This document shows positions 10,957 to 22,735 of a stretch of DNA of 64,000 nt, piece by piece. The stretch's first letter is position 1. Each line of letters begins with the position of its first letter. The position numbers were made by a program, and so were the translations under genes. Location of the stretch: NCBI GenBank assembly GCA_035771165.1, contig JAWNZC010000314.1:848501-912500 (forward strand). Direction: 5' to 3'. This DNA comes from Paragorgia papillata. Lineage: Eukaryota > Cnidaria > Anthozoa > Scleralcyonacea > Coralliidae. Below the pieces are notes generated by a model. It had not been told where the DNA came from. It saw only the letters and a program-made list of their open reading frames with translations, and searched no databases.

Positions 10957-10993
10957 AAGGATGAGTGTCCAGCTATTGCATTGCGCGCTTGTG
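10957..10993. repeat. 35-bp inverted repeat, left copy (partner 14776-14810)
   Basis: TAAAGGATGAGTGTCCAGCT followed by ATTGCATTGCGCGCT is matched in inverted orientation at 14776-14810. The pair encloses 3.85 kb including the LINE. They may be terminal repeats of an older element into which the LINE inserted. Confidence 0.6.
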
Positions 10994-11131
10994 TTTTTGT
11001 TTTCATACGGGAAACGGCATCTAAACTGCCGCAATATATTAACTTTCTCATTGTTTGGTTCTCTGCCGATGATATAAGCTTCCAAAAGTCTTTGAATCGA
11101 TTTGTAGCGATGTCTAGCGTCTGAACATCTG

Positions 11132-11221
11132 GTGGGTTACTTGTGAGGACAAGGTCATCCATTACGGTATCCCGGCGCCTACACCAACAGCAATGATGGC
11201 CATACTAAACATCATTGTTAC
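11132..11221 (+). repeat. Inverted duplicate of an exon segment of the PRTase-like gene
   Basis: This ~90-bp block repeats the coding sequence for GWVTCEDKVIHYGIP... from the exon at 10136-10569, but on the plus strand, with about four mismatches. It stops exactly where the LINE sequence begins. It is a gene fragment, not an independent gene. It gives the downstream LINE ORF a false upstream extension (MMAILNIIV). Confidence 0.8.
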
Positions 11222-12434
11222 CGAACGAAAAGACCTGAATACAAATTGTGAGATTATCTGGACCCAATGCCAACTTCAAGGTAAGAAGACAAAATCCATT
11301 CTTTTTGGATCCTATTATCGACCGCACGTATCCGACATTGACAGTCTAAATGAACTCGATGCATCTCTTTTTAAAATGGGAAATACACTTAACAAGAGTA
11401 ACGTAATCCTAGCTGGAGATTTTAATACTGGGAAAATTATGAAGTCAATGGAAATACTACAACATCAGAGGCTGCTTGAAGTTTTAAACGAACACGGGCT
11501 AAATCAATTTGTGAGAGATCCGACCAGAAGACAAGATGATTCACAATCTATCCTTGACCTAGTTTTAACTAATAATACGAATATGGTAAACACTATTAAC
11601 ATAGTACCAGGTATAAGTGATCATGATATTGTCGCCTTCTCTTTAAATGTAAGTTGTCAAAAGAAGCGTCGGGTAAAAAGGAAGATTTATATCAGGAAGA
11701 AAGCGGACACAAATCGTATTAAAGAGGAACTGAGGAAATTTTCAAATTATTTTGAAAATTCACTTAAGCAAGAATCTATTGATGTAAAGTGGGACGAGTT
11801 TGAGAAAACCGTATGGCATATAATGGACGATTGCATACCGAATAAATTAACTAGCTCGCGCTACAACCTTCCTTGGTTTAGCCGGTCGCTTAGAAGATTG
11901 TCAAAGCCAAAGAAAAGAGCATATAATAAAGCCAAGAAGTTGGGTAAAGATACTGACTGGAAGAAATTTCGAAGTCTGCGGAAATGCATGCATAAAGAAT
12001 TGAAATCTGCTAAAGAGACCTACACTTCCGATTTCCTTGGGGATTCAATAAAAGAAAACCCAAAGAGATTTTGGTCATATATAAAACAACTTAGTCAGGA
12101 TGACCCCGGTTTTGCAGATTTTGAAGTTGGAAACGAAATTATTTATGATGCGACAACTAAGTCAGAGATTTTGAAAGAACAATTCTCCAGTGTATTTACA
12201 GAAGAAAACCTCGATAATATTCCAGATGTAGGGAAAACACCAACGCCAAGCATGAGTCCTATAAGAATAACGGTGAATGGTGTTATTAAACAATTAAAAT
12301 CCCTAAAGCCAAACAAGGCATGTGGCCCAGATGAAATCCCACCATGGTTCTTTAAAGAAAATGTTGAAGAAATTGCTCCAGTGCTAACAAATATTTTTCA
12401 GGATTCTATAGACTCGGGGACTGTAGCTACCTAG
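11222..12434 (+). pseudogene. LINE endonuclease domain, 5'-truncated
   Basis: The frame begins inside the endonuclease and lacks the N-terminal catalytic Asn/Glu region of APE nucleases, so it could not nick DNA. It ends with a stop at 12432-12434, after SIDSGTVAT. The following sequence resumes LINE homology in other frames. Confidence 0.75.
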
Positions 12435-12485
12435 TAAATCGAAAAGGGCAAATGTCTGTGGAATTTTTCAAAAAGGGAAAAGTCT

Positions 12486-13756
12486 GATCCTGCAAACTAT
12501 AGACCAATTTCATTAACCTGCGTGGCAAGCAAAATCCTTGAACACATCGTACATAGCCAAGTGATGAAGCACTTAGAACAATATGATGTGCTGACTGACT
12601 TGCAACATGGCTTTAGAACAAAAAGATCAACTGAAACTCAGCTGATATTAGCAATCCATGATATAGCCAATTCAATTCAATGTAATCAATCTGTCCATGC
12701 TGTTGTTCTCGACTTCACCAAGGCTTTTGACAAGGTACCACACCATCGGCTTTTAAAGAAACTGGAGTATTACGGAATTCGCGGAACTTTGTTAGATTGG
12801 TTTACTTCATTCTTAATCGGGCGACAACAATCTGTAACCTGTGAAGGGAATACGTCATCACCTTCTTGTGTGACATCTGGTGTACCCCAAGGAACAGTGT
12901 TAGGTCCATTACTATTTTTGTTGTACGTAAATGACCTACAAGATGGTTTAAACTCCCCGGTTAGGCTCTTTGCAGACGATGCCCTATTGTATGGTATAAT
13001 TTCTAATGATACGGATGGAAACAAAATCCAAGATGATTTACGCAAATTGGAACAGTGGCAGTACAAATGGCAAATGGACTTCAATCCGTCAAAGTGTAAA
13101 GTCGTATGCTTTTCTACTAAGAAAGACCCACCTAAAAAAACGTATGAACTTTGCGGAGCCGCATTAGAGGAAGTCAAATACACATCATATCTTGGGGTCA
13201 CCTTGGATCATAAATTGAAGTGGGGCCGCCATATTCAGGATATTACAGCCAAAGCCAACAGCATTTTAGGGGTAATGAAGCGTAATCTTTGGAATTGCCC
13301 TCGAGAAGTCAAAGAAATTGCATACCAAACAATAGTACGACCGAAGTTGGAATATGCATGTGCGTCATGGGATCCATACTATAAGAAAGATATAGCCAAA
13401 GTGGAAAGCGTACAGAGAAAGGCTGCACGGTTTTGTACGGACATGATCAAAGAGTTAGGATGGGATAGTCTGGAGCTGAGTCAAGAAGGAAAAAAGCAAG
13501 ATTAAACTTAATGTATAAATTGACTCATAAGTTAATCAACATAGATACTGCAAATCACTTAGAGAGCCATAGTGAAATGCGCACACGTGGCAGTCATTCT
13601 TTTAAATATCGTATACCTAAGTTTTATAAAGATGTTTTTAAATTTTCATTTTTTCCAAGGACGATTAAGGATTGGAACTCTCTTCCAGATAATTTCGTAA
13701 ACTCAGATTCATTTGAAGTTTTTAAAGCAAAACTTGATCATTTTAACATTGTTTAA
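12486..13756 (+). pseudogene. LINE reverse transcriptase and C-terminal domain
   Basis: The palm and fingers motifs are all present, including the FADD catalytic pair at about 12970-12981, in an open frame to 13505. The last 80 residues lie in another frame from 13511. The homology starts before any ATG, at the SDPANYRP segment, because the real protein is continuous with the upstream endonuclease. Broken by the 12430-12480 lesions and the 13505 shift. Confidence 0.8.
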
Positions 13757-14054
13757 TTATTTTTATTTATTATTTAATTTATTAAATTATTTATTTTCTA
13801 TTTATCTTATTTATTGTATTTTTATTGTAAATAGATAATCTTAGACCTGTCTAGGAAGATAATTCTTAATTTGTAAATTTTGTTACAGTTGGTGTGATGT
13901 CAAAACGACTTTGCCGACTAAATAAATGTAGATGTAGATGTAGACTCAGAATTTGTCGAAAATAATTATAAACGACACTCCACGAATCTGTCAGCGTGTT
14001 CTATTCGCAACGGCTATTTCGCACTTTACAGATTGTGCATAACACTTCTGTATG

Positions 14055-14113
14055 CTGTATATACACGCTCCACGTTTCGGACGTATTTCTGTTCGTCTGC
14101 TCATAGAATATAG
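14055..14113 (-). other. Decayed hammerhead ribozyme (minus strand)
   Basis: On the minus strand the order is TATATT, CTATGAG, CAGACG, a 10-nt loop, CGTC, CGAAAC, GTGGAGCGTGTA and TATACA. It keeps the GAAAC block, a GACG/CGTC stem II with a bulge and a GTA triplet, but the core CTGATGAG has lost a base (CTATGAG). It should therefore be inactive. It fits the same family as the two intact ribozymes. Confidence 0.45.
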
Positions 14114-15309
14114 GGAATAAAAGGATCTTATAGGCTTTGCTAGGAAACTGCACGTGTCGAAGAGAAATATATTACTTTTGACGCTCCGCGTGAAATTGAC
14201 ATTTGTCTTTGTCTGAGAACTCAAAAATGTTTGGATGGTCTTCACTCAGTCTCTTGCGTTACTGTAGCCTATTCGAAGGGAAAGGAGCCTACAACTACAA
14301 ACAAAACACTGCGATAAATTGCAGTATTTCATTTGAAAATTAAACGCCAGAGAACAAGAGCGCCTAATCAAAACAAATCCTAATCGAAGATGCAATCCAA
14401 CAGGTAAACCACTTCTAAACAACTAACAGCATTATGAATGCGTCTTATTGAAATGACAAAACTTTGATTCTAGCTAGCTCTTATTAAATGGCATCTAATT
14501 TAGTGTGTACGTTTAGTTACGATATCTTGTCTGTCCTTCGTTTGGTTTTGTATGAAACGCCGATCGACGAATACTTGTCTCGAAATGCAACTACACGGCC
14601 CTCTGAGTGTAATCAAATATTATCAAAAATATGACAATAACTACTTACTAAATCATCTTTGCTCTCACGAAAAACATAAATTGAGTCATTTACTGCAAGG
14701 ATTGCTCAGATATCGAGGGATTGCTTCACTTGTTGAATTTCGTGGCCCGAAAAATGGCCGCGAGCAAGGTTGTGAGCGCGCAATGCATTAGCTGGACACT
14801 CATCCTTTACCGACCAAATGAACGCTAACTTTTTTAATATATCGCGGTGTTTAAAGTTTGTTCTTTACGGTAGTATTTTGCGTGTTTGTCAAATGTATAC
14901 AAAAGTTTTTAAGACTTATGAGCAAAAACGTGTGTTTGTTAGTTTTTTGGGTTTTTTTTCTTTGATTTGAACAGTTTTGAAAACTTAGTGACATTTTAAT
15001 AAATATTGTTTTTATCTTTAAATGAATGCTTCTATTATTTGTTGCGTTGACCAGTCTACAGTATTTATACTAATATATATCTGTGACAAACAGTGGTTTG
15101 ATATTTTAAGTTGTTTACAGTACGTTTGAAATATACAAAGGTTTTTAAAACTCCAGCAAAAGCAAACGAGCAATATTTTCAGGATAGATGTACTTTGTAA
15201 ACACAGTACTGCACTTATATCCTAAATTTTATAATTTTTCTTTGTCTCGTCTTTTCATTTTTGCTTGAGACGTTTTATACTGTTATACTTTGCCTTAGTA
15301 GCTAATTCT
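14114..15309. other. Intergenic, no recognised gene
   Basis: The segment contains the right copy of the 35-bp inverted repeat (14776-14810) and otherwise only short unsupported frames. Confidence 0.45.
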
Positions 15310-17605
15310 AGCATTTGGAATGAATTTGGAGAAATGCCTTCTTGAGGTCACCTGTCAAAGCTATTGGGTATGCTCGTTGCCGCACAAGTACGTCCCATAG
15401 TTTATTCTGCAGTGGAGGGCCAGGATAAAGGCACTCGTTAAGCGACGGGGCATCTGGATTGGCCCAGGCCGATGCGTTATATACTATTCTAGTATACTCT
15501 CACTACAGGTTTGTGTGGTATGTAGAATTCCACACCCTTGGCTTTCTTGTTAGTTGGCTCGACGACTCCCTGATTCTTTTGCTCTGTAATGATGCTGTCG
15601 TATTCATCTGTCATCCCTCTTCTTTCCAATTAGATGACTTAATCTCTGCAGGCTGCCGTGCTTGTTATTCGGTAGTGGTAGATGGTCACCTCGCCATGGT
15701 AGGCAGGTTTCGTACAAGCCCTCTTCGCGTCTGACAAGCTGCTCTCTGAATTCTTCGTAGACTGCTTCCTGGTCGTGTTCAGGTGTGTCAGCCAATCCAA
15801 GTACATCAAGTTCCTCGTAATCTACATGACTTGCCTGCGTCAGTAACATTTGGTTTCGGTTGAACTCTTGTCCAGGAGACATAATAAACCACCCCAGCCT
15901 TGTTAACTCTGCAATTGGTTCCCCATCTCGTCCAACACAAGGTTTGTGTTCGGTCTTGATTCTTGCATATTCTCCTGCCCAAAGCACAATATGTACAGGT
16001 AGTTGTGGCTTTGTATCTTGATCGGACATCTTTACTTCTTTCAAGTGTGGATACTTGGAAATTAAGGCTTGATATCTGGGGTTATCTAATGACAACAGTT
16101 CTCCCTTGTTCACTTTAGTTAATTTAACATCCATTTTGAATTCTCCTGTCAGATCTTCAACTGTATAGCCTGGTATGTCTCCATTCTCATCAAGCTGGTG
16201 CTCAGAAGCATGTCGACTTGTTTGACCTTTGTATCAACGGGTTTCTTGTTGAGTAAATCAATTAATTTGGCGGAGGCATACGAGCTTCCTGCCCCAGAGT
16301 CAATGAGTGCCCGGCATTCGACCCTGTCTACTTTCACTATCACCATGGGAAAAGTCCCTTCCCCGGTGTTTTCGCCGCTCTTCGCCTTTCGTTGGCTGGT
16401 TACAAATAGAAGTATGATGTCGACGTTCACAATTTTTGCACTTTCCTTTGCTGGGGCACTGAGCTGCTCGATGACCAGCGTGAGTACAGTTGAAACACAA
16501 ACTCTTCTTGGCCAGTATCTGCTTTCGTTGGTCCAACGTAGTAATCTCGGTGCACTCCCCAGATTTATGCGACGCGTTATCACAATATAGACGCAACCTT
16601 GCTTTCTGTCTCGGCCTCTTGCGTTGAAGAATTTATTTGACCCATCTTTGCGACGATTCGTGGCGTCCGAATCTTTCTCCTTTTGTTGACTATCTAGCGG
16701 ATTACGTCTTGTCCAACTCTCCCACTTTTCGTTGGTTCGCACGAGGTCGCCTCTTATGCCAGGCAGTTAAGGTCATTGACACGTAACCGTTCACTTGCTC
16801 TAATTTCCCCATAGTTTCTAAGGATTGTACACAATATGTCAACCGATCGCTGAATTCGTGAATTTTCTTTACGTTTACTCCGGAAATAACCGACAGTTCC
16901 AAAATTTCCTTAGCGTATATATGCTTTCACGATTTCAGATTTCTTCTCAAATTTGTCTTCCAAGATGCTCTTAGCTCTATTATATCCTTCCGACGTGAAG
17001 GGTAAAGCCTCTATTGATTTTCTCACTTTAACGCACAACAACTCTCTCAAATAAGCGAATTTGGTGATACTGGCCATTGTAGTTTTATCTATTGTCTCAC
17101 AGTACTGTCCCCAAAACCGTGGCCAGTCTTGAAACGAAAGGTCGAACTTGCTAATTACTAATTTAGGTAGTCTAGCTTCCATACCTGGAAATGGAAATGT
17201 AGTCGAGAAATGGAAATGTAGTCGAGAAATGTAGTCGAGTCTCGAATAGTTTGCGTTCGTAGTCGAGTTCTTCGTCTCGTTCTCTCCTGTTTTCGTCTCT
17301 TTTCGCTTCGTCGAGCCATTATTTTAAACGCTTCACTTCGTGATCTGCTTCGCTGATTTTGGCTTCGATCTCCGCGTTCCATTGTTCGATATCTGCGTGG
17401 TATTCTTTCGCGCCAATCTTTAACCCTTCTACGATTCCCTTACACTGGTCGGTTTCACTCACCAATTCTTGCAGCGCCTTTTGTTGTCGCTCGATTCTCT
17501 GACGATTATTCGAGTTGATAATGCCGTCCGTTCGATCTTTCACAATCTTTAGTTGAGTTATTTTGGTCTCTAGTGCTGTCTTAGCATCTTCCATTGTAGA
17601 CTGTC
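15310..17605 (-). mobile_element. BEL/Pao LTR retrotransposon, gag to start of RT, degenerate
   Basis: Read on the minus strand from 17605: a coiled-coil gag N-terminus (MEDAKTALETKITQLK...), then a DUF1759-type gag core at ~17180-16910 (LPKLVISKFDLSFQDWPRFW; SILEDKFEK). Next come a CCHC-type zinc-knuckle region at ~16590-16430 (CFNCTHAGHRAAQC) and an aspartic protease with LIDSGAGS at ~16310. The pre-RT BEL region follows at 16134-15604 (LGLADTPEHD; GDHLPLPNNK). The RT start (SLNECLYPGPPLQNKLWDVL) runs down to ~15310, where the element is cut. Frameshifts lie near 17320, 16900-16740, 16600, 16150 and 15600. Neither LTR nor the RT catalytic box remains, so it is a fragment. Confidence 0.8.
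16910..17182 (-). pseudogene. BEL/Pao Gag core (DUF1759-like)
   Basis: A 90-residue frame with FQDWPRFWGQYCETIDKT, FAYLRELL, IEALPFTSEGYNRAKSIL and a K-rich end. These are the hallmarks of the conserved Gag domain of BEL/Pao elements. It continues in another frame into the zinc-knuckle portion. Confidence 0.7.
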
Positions 17606-17669
17606 GTTTGTTGTTTTTAACACACAAATATCCCGTCGGAGGTGCCACGTGTCGTGAATGCCCCCGCAC

Positions 17670-18000
17670 GATCGGAAATGGCGGCTGTCGAGGCTCGCGA
17701 AATACGGGCTGACCCGTATTAGCTACGCATGCGTAGAACGAATATCTTGTGTGTAAACGTCCTCAATACACGGTCGACAACTCACTTGAGCCAGCACGCA
17801 TGTCTAAGCTACATTCTATGCTGGTTGCCTGCTTGTAACAAAAAGATTTCAGATTGTTGTGGCTCTTCTTCTAAGTGTTATATTTTGGGGAATTTGGCCA
17901 TGTTTCTTGTTTGTTTATAATTGTGAGCTATGCGAATTAGAATAATCAGAACTTCAGGCACGCTGATTGGATAGCATGCCATGAATTTGTAATTCAAATA
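17670..18000. other. Upstream of the BEL element; possible LTR remnant
   Basis: GC-rich DNA with TACGCATGCGTA and a CGTATT motif repeated near 17700. It lies where the 5' LTR would be, but with no second LTR to compare I cannot define it. Confidence 0.3.
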
Positions 18001-18290
18001 ATACACTCTAAAAACTACCGTGTTGTTTTACACGCTTAAAGTTTGTAATTTTACACATTTTGGTGTGTAAATATGGGTCTCAACCCACGCAAACATACAG
18101 TCACACGAAATAATGTGTAATTTTACATACCTCAGTGTGTAAAATTACTTTGCCAAGGCGTGTTAATTTACACGAGTCTGCAAGAAAAACACGTCTTTCA
18201 AGAAAACACGCCTATCCAAGATACACATCTTGAGTTGGTATGACACACCTTAACTTTACACATCTTTCAGTACAGGCGTACGCGAGATTA
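18001..18290. repeat. Diverged TTACAC/GTGTAA repeat region
   Basis: The motifs TTTACAC and GTGTAAA recur about every 15-30 bp in both orientations, with ACACACCTTAA near 18243. It looks like an old, diverged relative of the palindromic minisatellite at 59355-59825. Confidence 0.5.
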
Positions 18291-18774
18291 AGAGTAGAAG
18301 TACAGAGCACAGAATGACACGTGTTGTCTACGCCATGATGGCTAGAAATTATAGAGCGTCGGTGAGATCAATTTTAATCTACCTCGCGTTACCTCGCGTA
18401 ACTCGCGCGGGGCAATTATTTTCGTGTCTTCGTGTATTAAAACATGGCGGCATTGAGTCTCAGGGATCACTATTAAAGTTGGGCATGCTCACATGGCGAA
18501 TGTTATATTATTTTGGATTATATAGTTGCATTCTTTGTCTGGCTATCACAAGGAAAAAGTAGGACAATTTACAATGTCAAACTTAACGTTTTTTAGTTTT
18601 ATAAGTACGGTATATATATATATATATAATATGGGTTGTATAAAGATATTTTATAGGGCACTTTGTGAAATAACATGTCATGTTATGGTTCGTGTAGTTG
18701 TATACGGTTTTTGTATCTTTTCGCGCATGCGCGAGTAGATACATTGCTGTCGTGCGTATAATGTAATGTAAGAT

Positions 18775-18911
18775 AAGATAAGATAAGGTAAGGTAAGGTA
18801 AGGTAAGGTAAGGTAAGGTAAGGTAAGGTAAGGTAAGGTAAGGTAAGGTAAGGTAAGGTAAGGTAAGGTAAGGTAAGGTAAGGTAAGGTAAGGTAAGGTA
18901 AGGTAAGGTAA
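18775..18911. repeat. (AAGGT)n pentanucleotide microsatellite
   Basis: About 25 units of AAGGT, starting from an AAGAT variant at the left. The leucine/proline/tyrosine-rich frames here (TLPYLTLPY) are read-throughs of the repeat, not proteins. Confidence 0.95.
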
Positions 18912-20485
18912 GTTAACAAAAGAATGCCTTCGGAGCCAATCGTCAAAACATAGAATTAAACGATTGACTGACGACAAACCACCGAAGCCAAAATTGTAAA
19001 CCAAGTACTTCATGTAAGTCAATGCTATGGCAGCATGGAGCGAAATCAGTTCAAGGAGCGAGAATATATCTTTCAAGAATAAAAGTTTTTACAAGCTTGG
19101 TAAGTATTTTAAGTCTGAATCGTAGTCAATGTTTAAATGTGATGTACTATAGACGTTGTTGGAATGATGATAAGTTTTTGAAAGCCTCTTTAATAGTCTT
19201 TCGACAATTTCATATTCAGACGAGGCCATTTATATGGCCAACATGTTTACATGTATACGTATTCAGCAGTCTGATCGAGCTTTGTAAACTGACAAGGCTG
19301 TGCATTGCTGAACAGAAATGAAATTTTCTTCTAAAAAAACAAAACTAGCTTCATGATTAAGCAACAATGTGCAAAACCTGTGTTAGTCCACGAGCGAAAT
19401 TATTATGCTATTAAATAACATATTTTACAAAAGTCAAATGTCAGTTGCTTTCATAATTTTGATGACAATTGCTGGAGATCTTCGTTCACAACTTAATTAT
19501 GGCTAAACTTTACAGCAGTCTTACTTCAGATGCTTGTTATCCCAAACGATTTTCCTTTACCTACCAACTGGATTGCATTATTATTTGACAAATTGTTGCA
19601 ACAAAGTTATTTAAATACTTTAATCAAATTTTGTGAGTTATTGGTGTACTGTATTAAAATTTGATTGGCCTACTAAACAATAACCATACTTTATTACCAT
19701 AGGTTTTAAATAGTACCATAGCTTTAATAGTCAAGCTATTATCACACTGCCTCTCACCACGAGGACCTAAGTGAAGCCCAATTTGATTGAGTTAATATTT
19801 GAATGGGTGACCATGCACATATCTGCATGGGCTTGGGACTCATGCTTCTGTGCTGGATATGAGTAGAGTTGTTAGTGCTCAACCTCCTGTGCTTTGCTGG
19901 CTTTACTATGAGTTCCTTTCTTAAGGTAAAAACACAGCATGGCTAGCATCGACAAAAATCTTGTTCAGCTCTGAATACAAGGTCACTACAAGTACATACA
20001 GTAATTACAACATTGCTTGTACATAGAGTGTACACAAACGTAAATACGCATCGCTTTACAGATATCCCATCCATCACATTTTGTTTTCAAAAAGCTCAAA
20101 ATTTTAGTATAAATAAATCAATAATCGCGACTGCCAACACCCCTCACCTTCAAAGTATACACTATCCGATATGATTTAGCATGGTTGCCTGTTTGTAACA
20201 AAAAATGCCATCAAAAGTAATATTTTGAAGCCTTGGCCGGTCTCGTTGGTCTCGTTGTCTAATTGTTAAATAGTAACAATAACGACCTAACTTATCCAAC
20301 TTTGATAAACGCTAGACTGATTTCAACATAGTTTGCGTTTGTCAGATCTAAATTTCCTGTTTGAATGTCAACAGTCAATATCGCTTTAATGCATGAGAGT
20401 TGTCAAAAAAAACGCTTTGCCACAACACAAACCACGATTTATTAAGTCTTGATCGAGTTATCTAAATCGCTTCAATAAAATTCGC
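18912..20485. other. Intergenic; 5S rRNA-like fragment inside
   Basis: No gene recognised. At 19792-19812 the stretch TTAATATTTGAATGGGTGACC matches 18 of 21 bases of the 5S rRNA segment TTAGTACTTGGATGGGTGACC as I know it. This could be a decayed 5S-derived SINE or a chance match. Confidence 0.35.
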
Positions 20486-20588
20486 TCTTTGCGAGGCTCT
20501 TTGCGAGGCTCTTTGCGAGGCTCTTTGCGAGGCTCTTTGCGAGGCTCTTTGCGAGGCTCTTTGCGAGGCTCTTTGCGAAGCTCTTTGC
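20486..20588. repeat. 12-bp minisatellite (GCGAGGCTCTTT)n
   Basis: About nine near-perfect units. As 12 is a multiple of three it reads as an (RGSL)n peptide, but the frame has no upstream ATG. Confidence 0.93.
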
Positions 20589-20833
20589 TTGTTTTCACCG
20601 ATCGCACTCAAGAGTCAAGAGTTACGAGCCTTATAAATTATAATTCAATGCGCAGTGACGTAGATTACATTACTACATTCCATCTTCGACAAATACACTG
20701 CATTCATTCTTCAACAACTGAAATCGAAAGTAAATACAAAAGTACTATATGTGTATACAACACCGCTCGAATCAAGAGTCAGTCATATCGTACCCGTCTA
20801 ATAGAATATATGTGGGATTTAAAGAATATATAA

Positions 20834-22410
20834 AGAGCTTAGAACAAATTTAAGAACAAATTTAAGACACATGATAGATTGATTTGCCAGTGAATCGATG
20901 ATAGAAGAAAACGTTAGCTAAATGTTCTGTTTCCATATACATAACTGAAAAACCTTTGTTAAAAACGTATTTATTTCCAGTTATCACGCATGAATTTCTC
21001 ATTTTGGCGATTGGCGGATACGGTTTCCGCCGTTTTGGTTTGTGTTCTTTATAGATAGACAAACTACAACTACAAGGCGTAGAAAACATTTATACACTTT
21101 CCTAATCATATTAGTGGTAGTGATAGTGATAGTATGATCATGTTTGAAGCTAAGGTCCCTAATAAAGATATTCATCATGATCAATCCAGTCAACTCGAAG
21201 TGATTAGAGTCATCGTGACCTACCTTTCTTTATCCAAGAGAAAGCTTATCGGCTTGTGTGAGCTGGTACAGTACAACTCAAATTCACTAGACGGGAGTAA
21301 GCGAAGTTGTTCGGCTAACGCTTCGCTTTGTTCAGGTGATTCAAGACATAAACATGTTCTACTCAAGATAACCACATGTTTTCCTGTGGACACGTTTACA
21401 AAACTTGCCATGATTCCTGCAGCAAAACGAACTACAACGGTAATGAGGTTTAAAATCGAAAGAGGAAGAAACGCATCCGATTGTCGCCAAAACAAACGCC
21501 CACTCACACGCACGTGATTAAATCGAACACGCGGTAATTTGAAACACTAATTAACAGCTGCTTTTTCGTGCCACGTGAATGCGCGTAACGTTTACTGTAG
21601 CGGAAACAACAACAAAAAACGCAGTGCACGTTCTGTTTGATTATAATTTGAGCATTCCCACTCAGTGTCTTCCCAGCAATGGTTATGCAAAAGTGTTCCC
21701 TGTAGTGAATCGAGTGCATATGGAATGGGCAAGGGACTAGGACTGCCATGGCCACCACCTTCACAAAACCCACTATGAGGCTATGAGCAGGCACATTTGG
21801 CCCAACAGTTTAGGTGGGTTTGGAAAATAATGTCACGTGGTAATGTGACATGTAATTTCAAATCTAATCTTTTAGTAGTGTATTGTGATATTTGTATGAT
21901 ATTATTATTTATTAATTAAACATTATCAGTAGCGAAGCTAACCATGGCAATTGGTCATACTATGCAAATTTCAAATAATCTACATATTCAGACATTTAGC
22001 AAAGTATATCTATACCAACTCTTATTTAGTTGGACATTTTTAGTTCCACTTAGTAAGATTGCTATGTTTAATTTGTTGCATTTTTTTTTCGTGATAATTG
22101 CGTTAACAGATCTAATTATATTTCACTAGATTTCAAAATATGCTGATTAGTTTAAATTTGCATTGCATGATCAGTTGCTTGGCTTCGCCACTGCAAATTA
22201 TCCAGTCGAACTTACCAGGATGGTGTGATGCTGATGCGATGATGACAATTGAGATGCCGCGGGAGGATGAAAAGTGTACCTATGACGTGCGCGAGGCGAC
22301 ATGCGGGAACGCAATTCATACTCACGCTAGCTTCACCGGTCGGTCTGATGTACCACAATTATATTTTTTCAGTTTCACCGACTTTTTACTACTATCGTCC
22401 ATGAAATGGA
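20834..22410. other. No confident gene; one possible minus-strand exon
   Basis: A minus-strand frame at 21513-21220 begins MRVSGRLFWRQSD and has a hydrophobic segment (ILNLITVVVRFAAGIMASFV) suited to a membrane anchor. I do not recognise it, and no splice partners were found. The rest is AT-rich. Confidence 0.3.
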
Positions 22411-22545
22411 CGAATTAGTAGTTTTAACAAGAAGGCAGCGAAGGGCAAACGAGACAGCAGAAGAAAGGGAAGTAAGGCTAGCGAAGCGGAGGCAGAGATA
22501 CTGAGCACATGCAGCGTGCCGCAGAAAGACAAACATTTGGTAAGC
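22411..22545 (+). pseudogene. Fragment with RANETxEEREVRLAKR motif
   Basis: The plus strand encodes RRQRRANETAEEREVRLAKR followed by a stop. Arrays of this R-A-x-E-T/S-x-E-x-R motif are common in the N-terminal regions of Helitron-like and other transposon proteins (recollection, not search). One unit only remains. Confidence 0.35.
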
Positions 22546-22573
22546 GTGCTGTTTCAGTTTGAGATGGAGACTC

Positions 22574-22735
22574 ATTTTATTTGTTTGTGAAAATTGATCG
22601 TCTAGATTAGTGTAGTAGACTGTTTTTGATGTTAGAGATCGACGTTTCGACGGCCTCGCTTTATTTCTTTGTGGAAATTGATCGTCTAGGTTAGCGTAGT
22701 CTTGAGAAAGACTGTTGTTGATGTTGGAGCTCCCA
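22574..22735. repeat. Imperfect tandem duplication of ~85 bp
   Basis: The block TTTATTTGTTTGTGAAAATT followed by GATCGTCTAG, then TTAG(T/C)GTAGT and TTGATGTT(A/G)GAG, occurs twice, at ~22577 and ~22661. Confidence 0.6.

Larger units (their letters stand above)
11222..13945 (+). mobile_element. LINE of the CR1/Jockey group, nearly complete ORF2, inactivated
   Basis: A 5'-truncated LINE. The first part (to 12434) carries an APE-type endonuclease C-terminal half (LAGDFNT, later LDLVLTN and PGISDHDIVAFSL) and a linker. From 12522 the reverse transcriptase shows ANYRPISL, GFRTKRST, VLDFTKAFDKV, GVPQGTVLGPLLFLLYVNDL and the catalytic FADD box near 12970, then KVESVQRKAARF. Lesions are stop codons and frameshifts around 12430-12480 and a frameshift near 13505. 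The C-terminus continues to 13756 (KDWNSLPDNFV, FKAKL). The 3' UTR ends in GTAGATGTAGATGTAG at ~13930-13945 rather than ATT repeats, so it is a different lineage from the other LINE tails here. Confidence 0.85.

Noticed and set aside
18678..19076. Leucine/proline/tyrosine-rich frames
   Set aside because: They are translations of the (AAGGT)n microsatellite.
20489..20833. (RGSL)n protein
   Set aside because: A 12-bp repeat in frame. There is no ATG at the start, and the frame continues into unrelated sequence.
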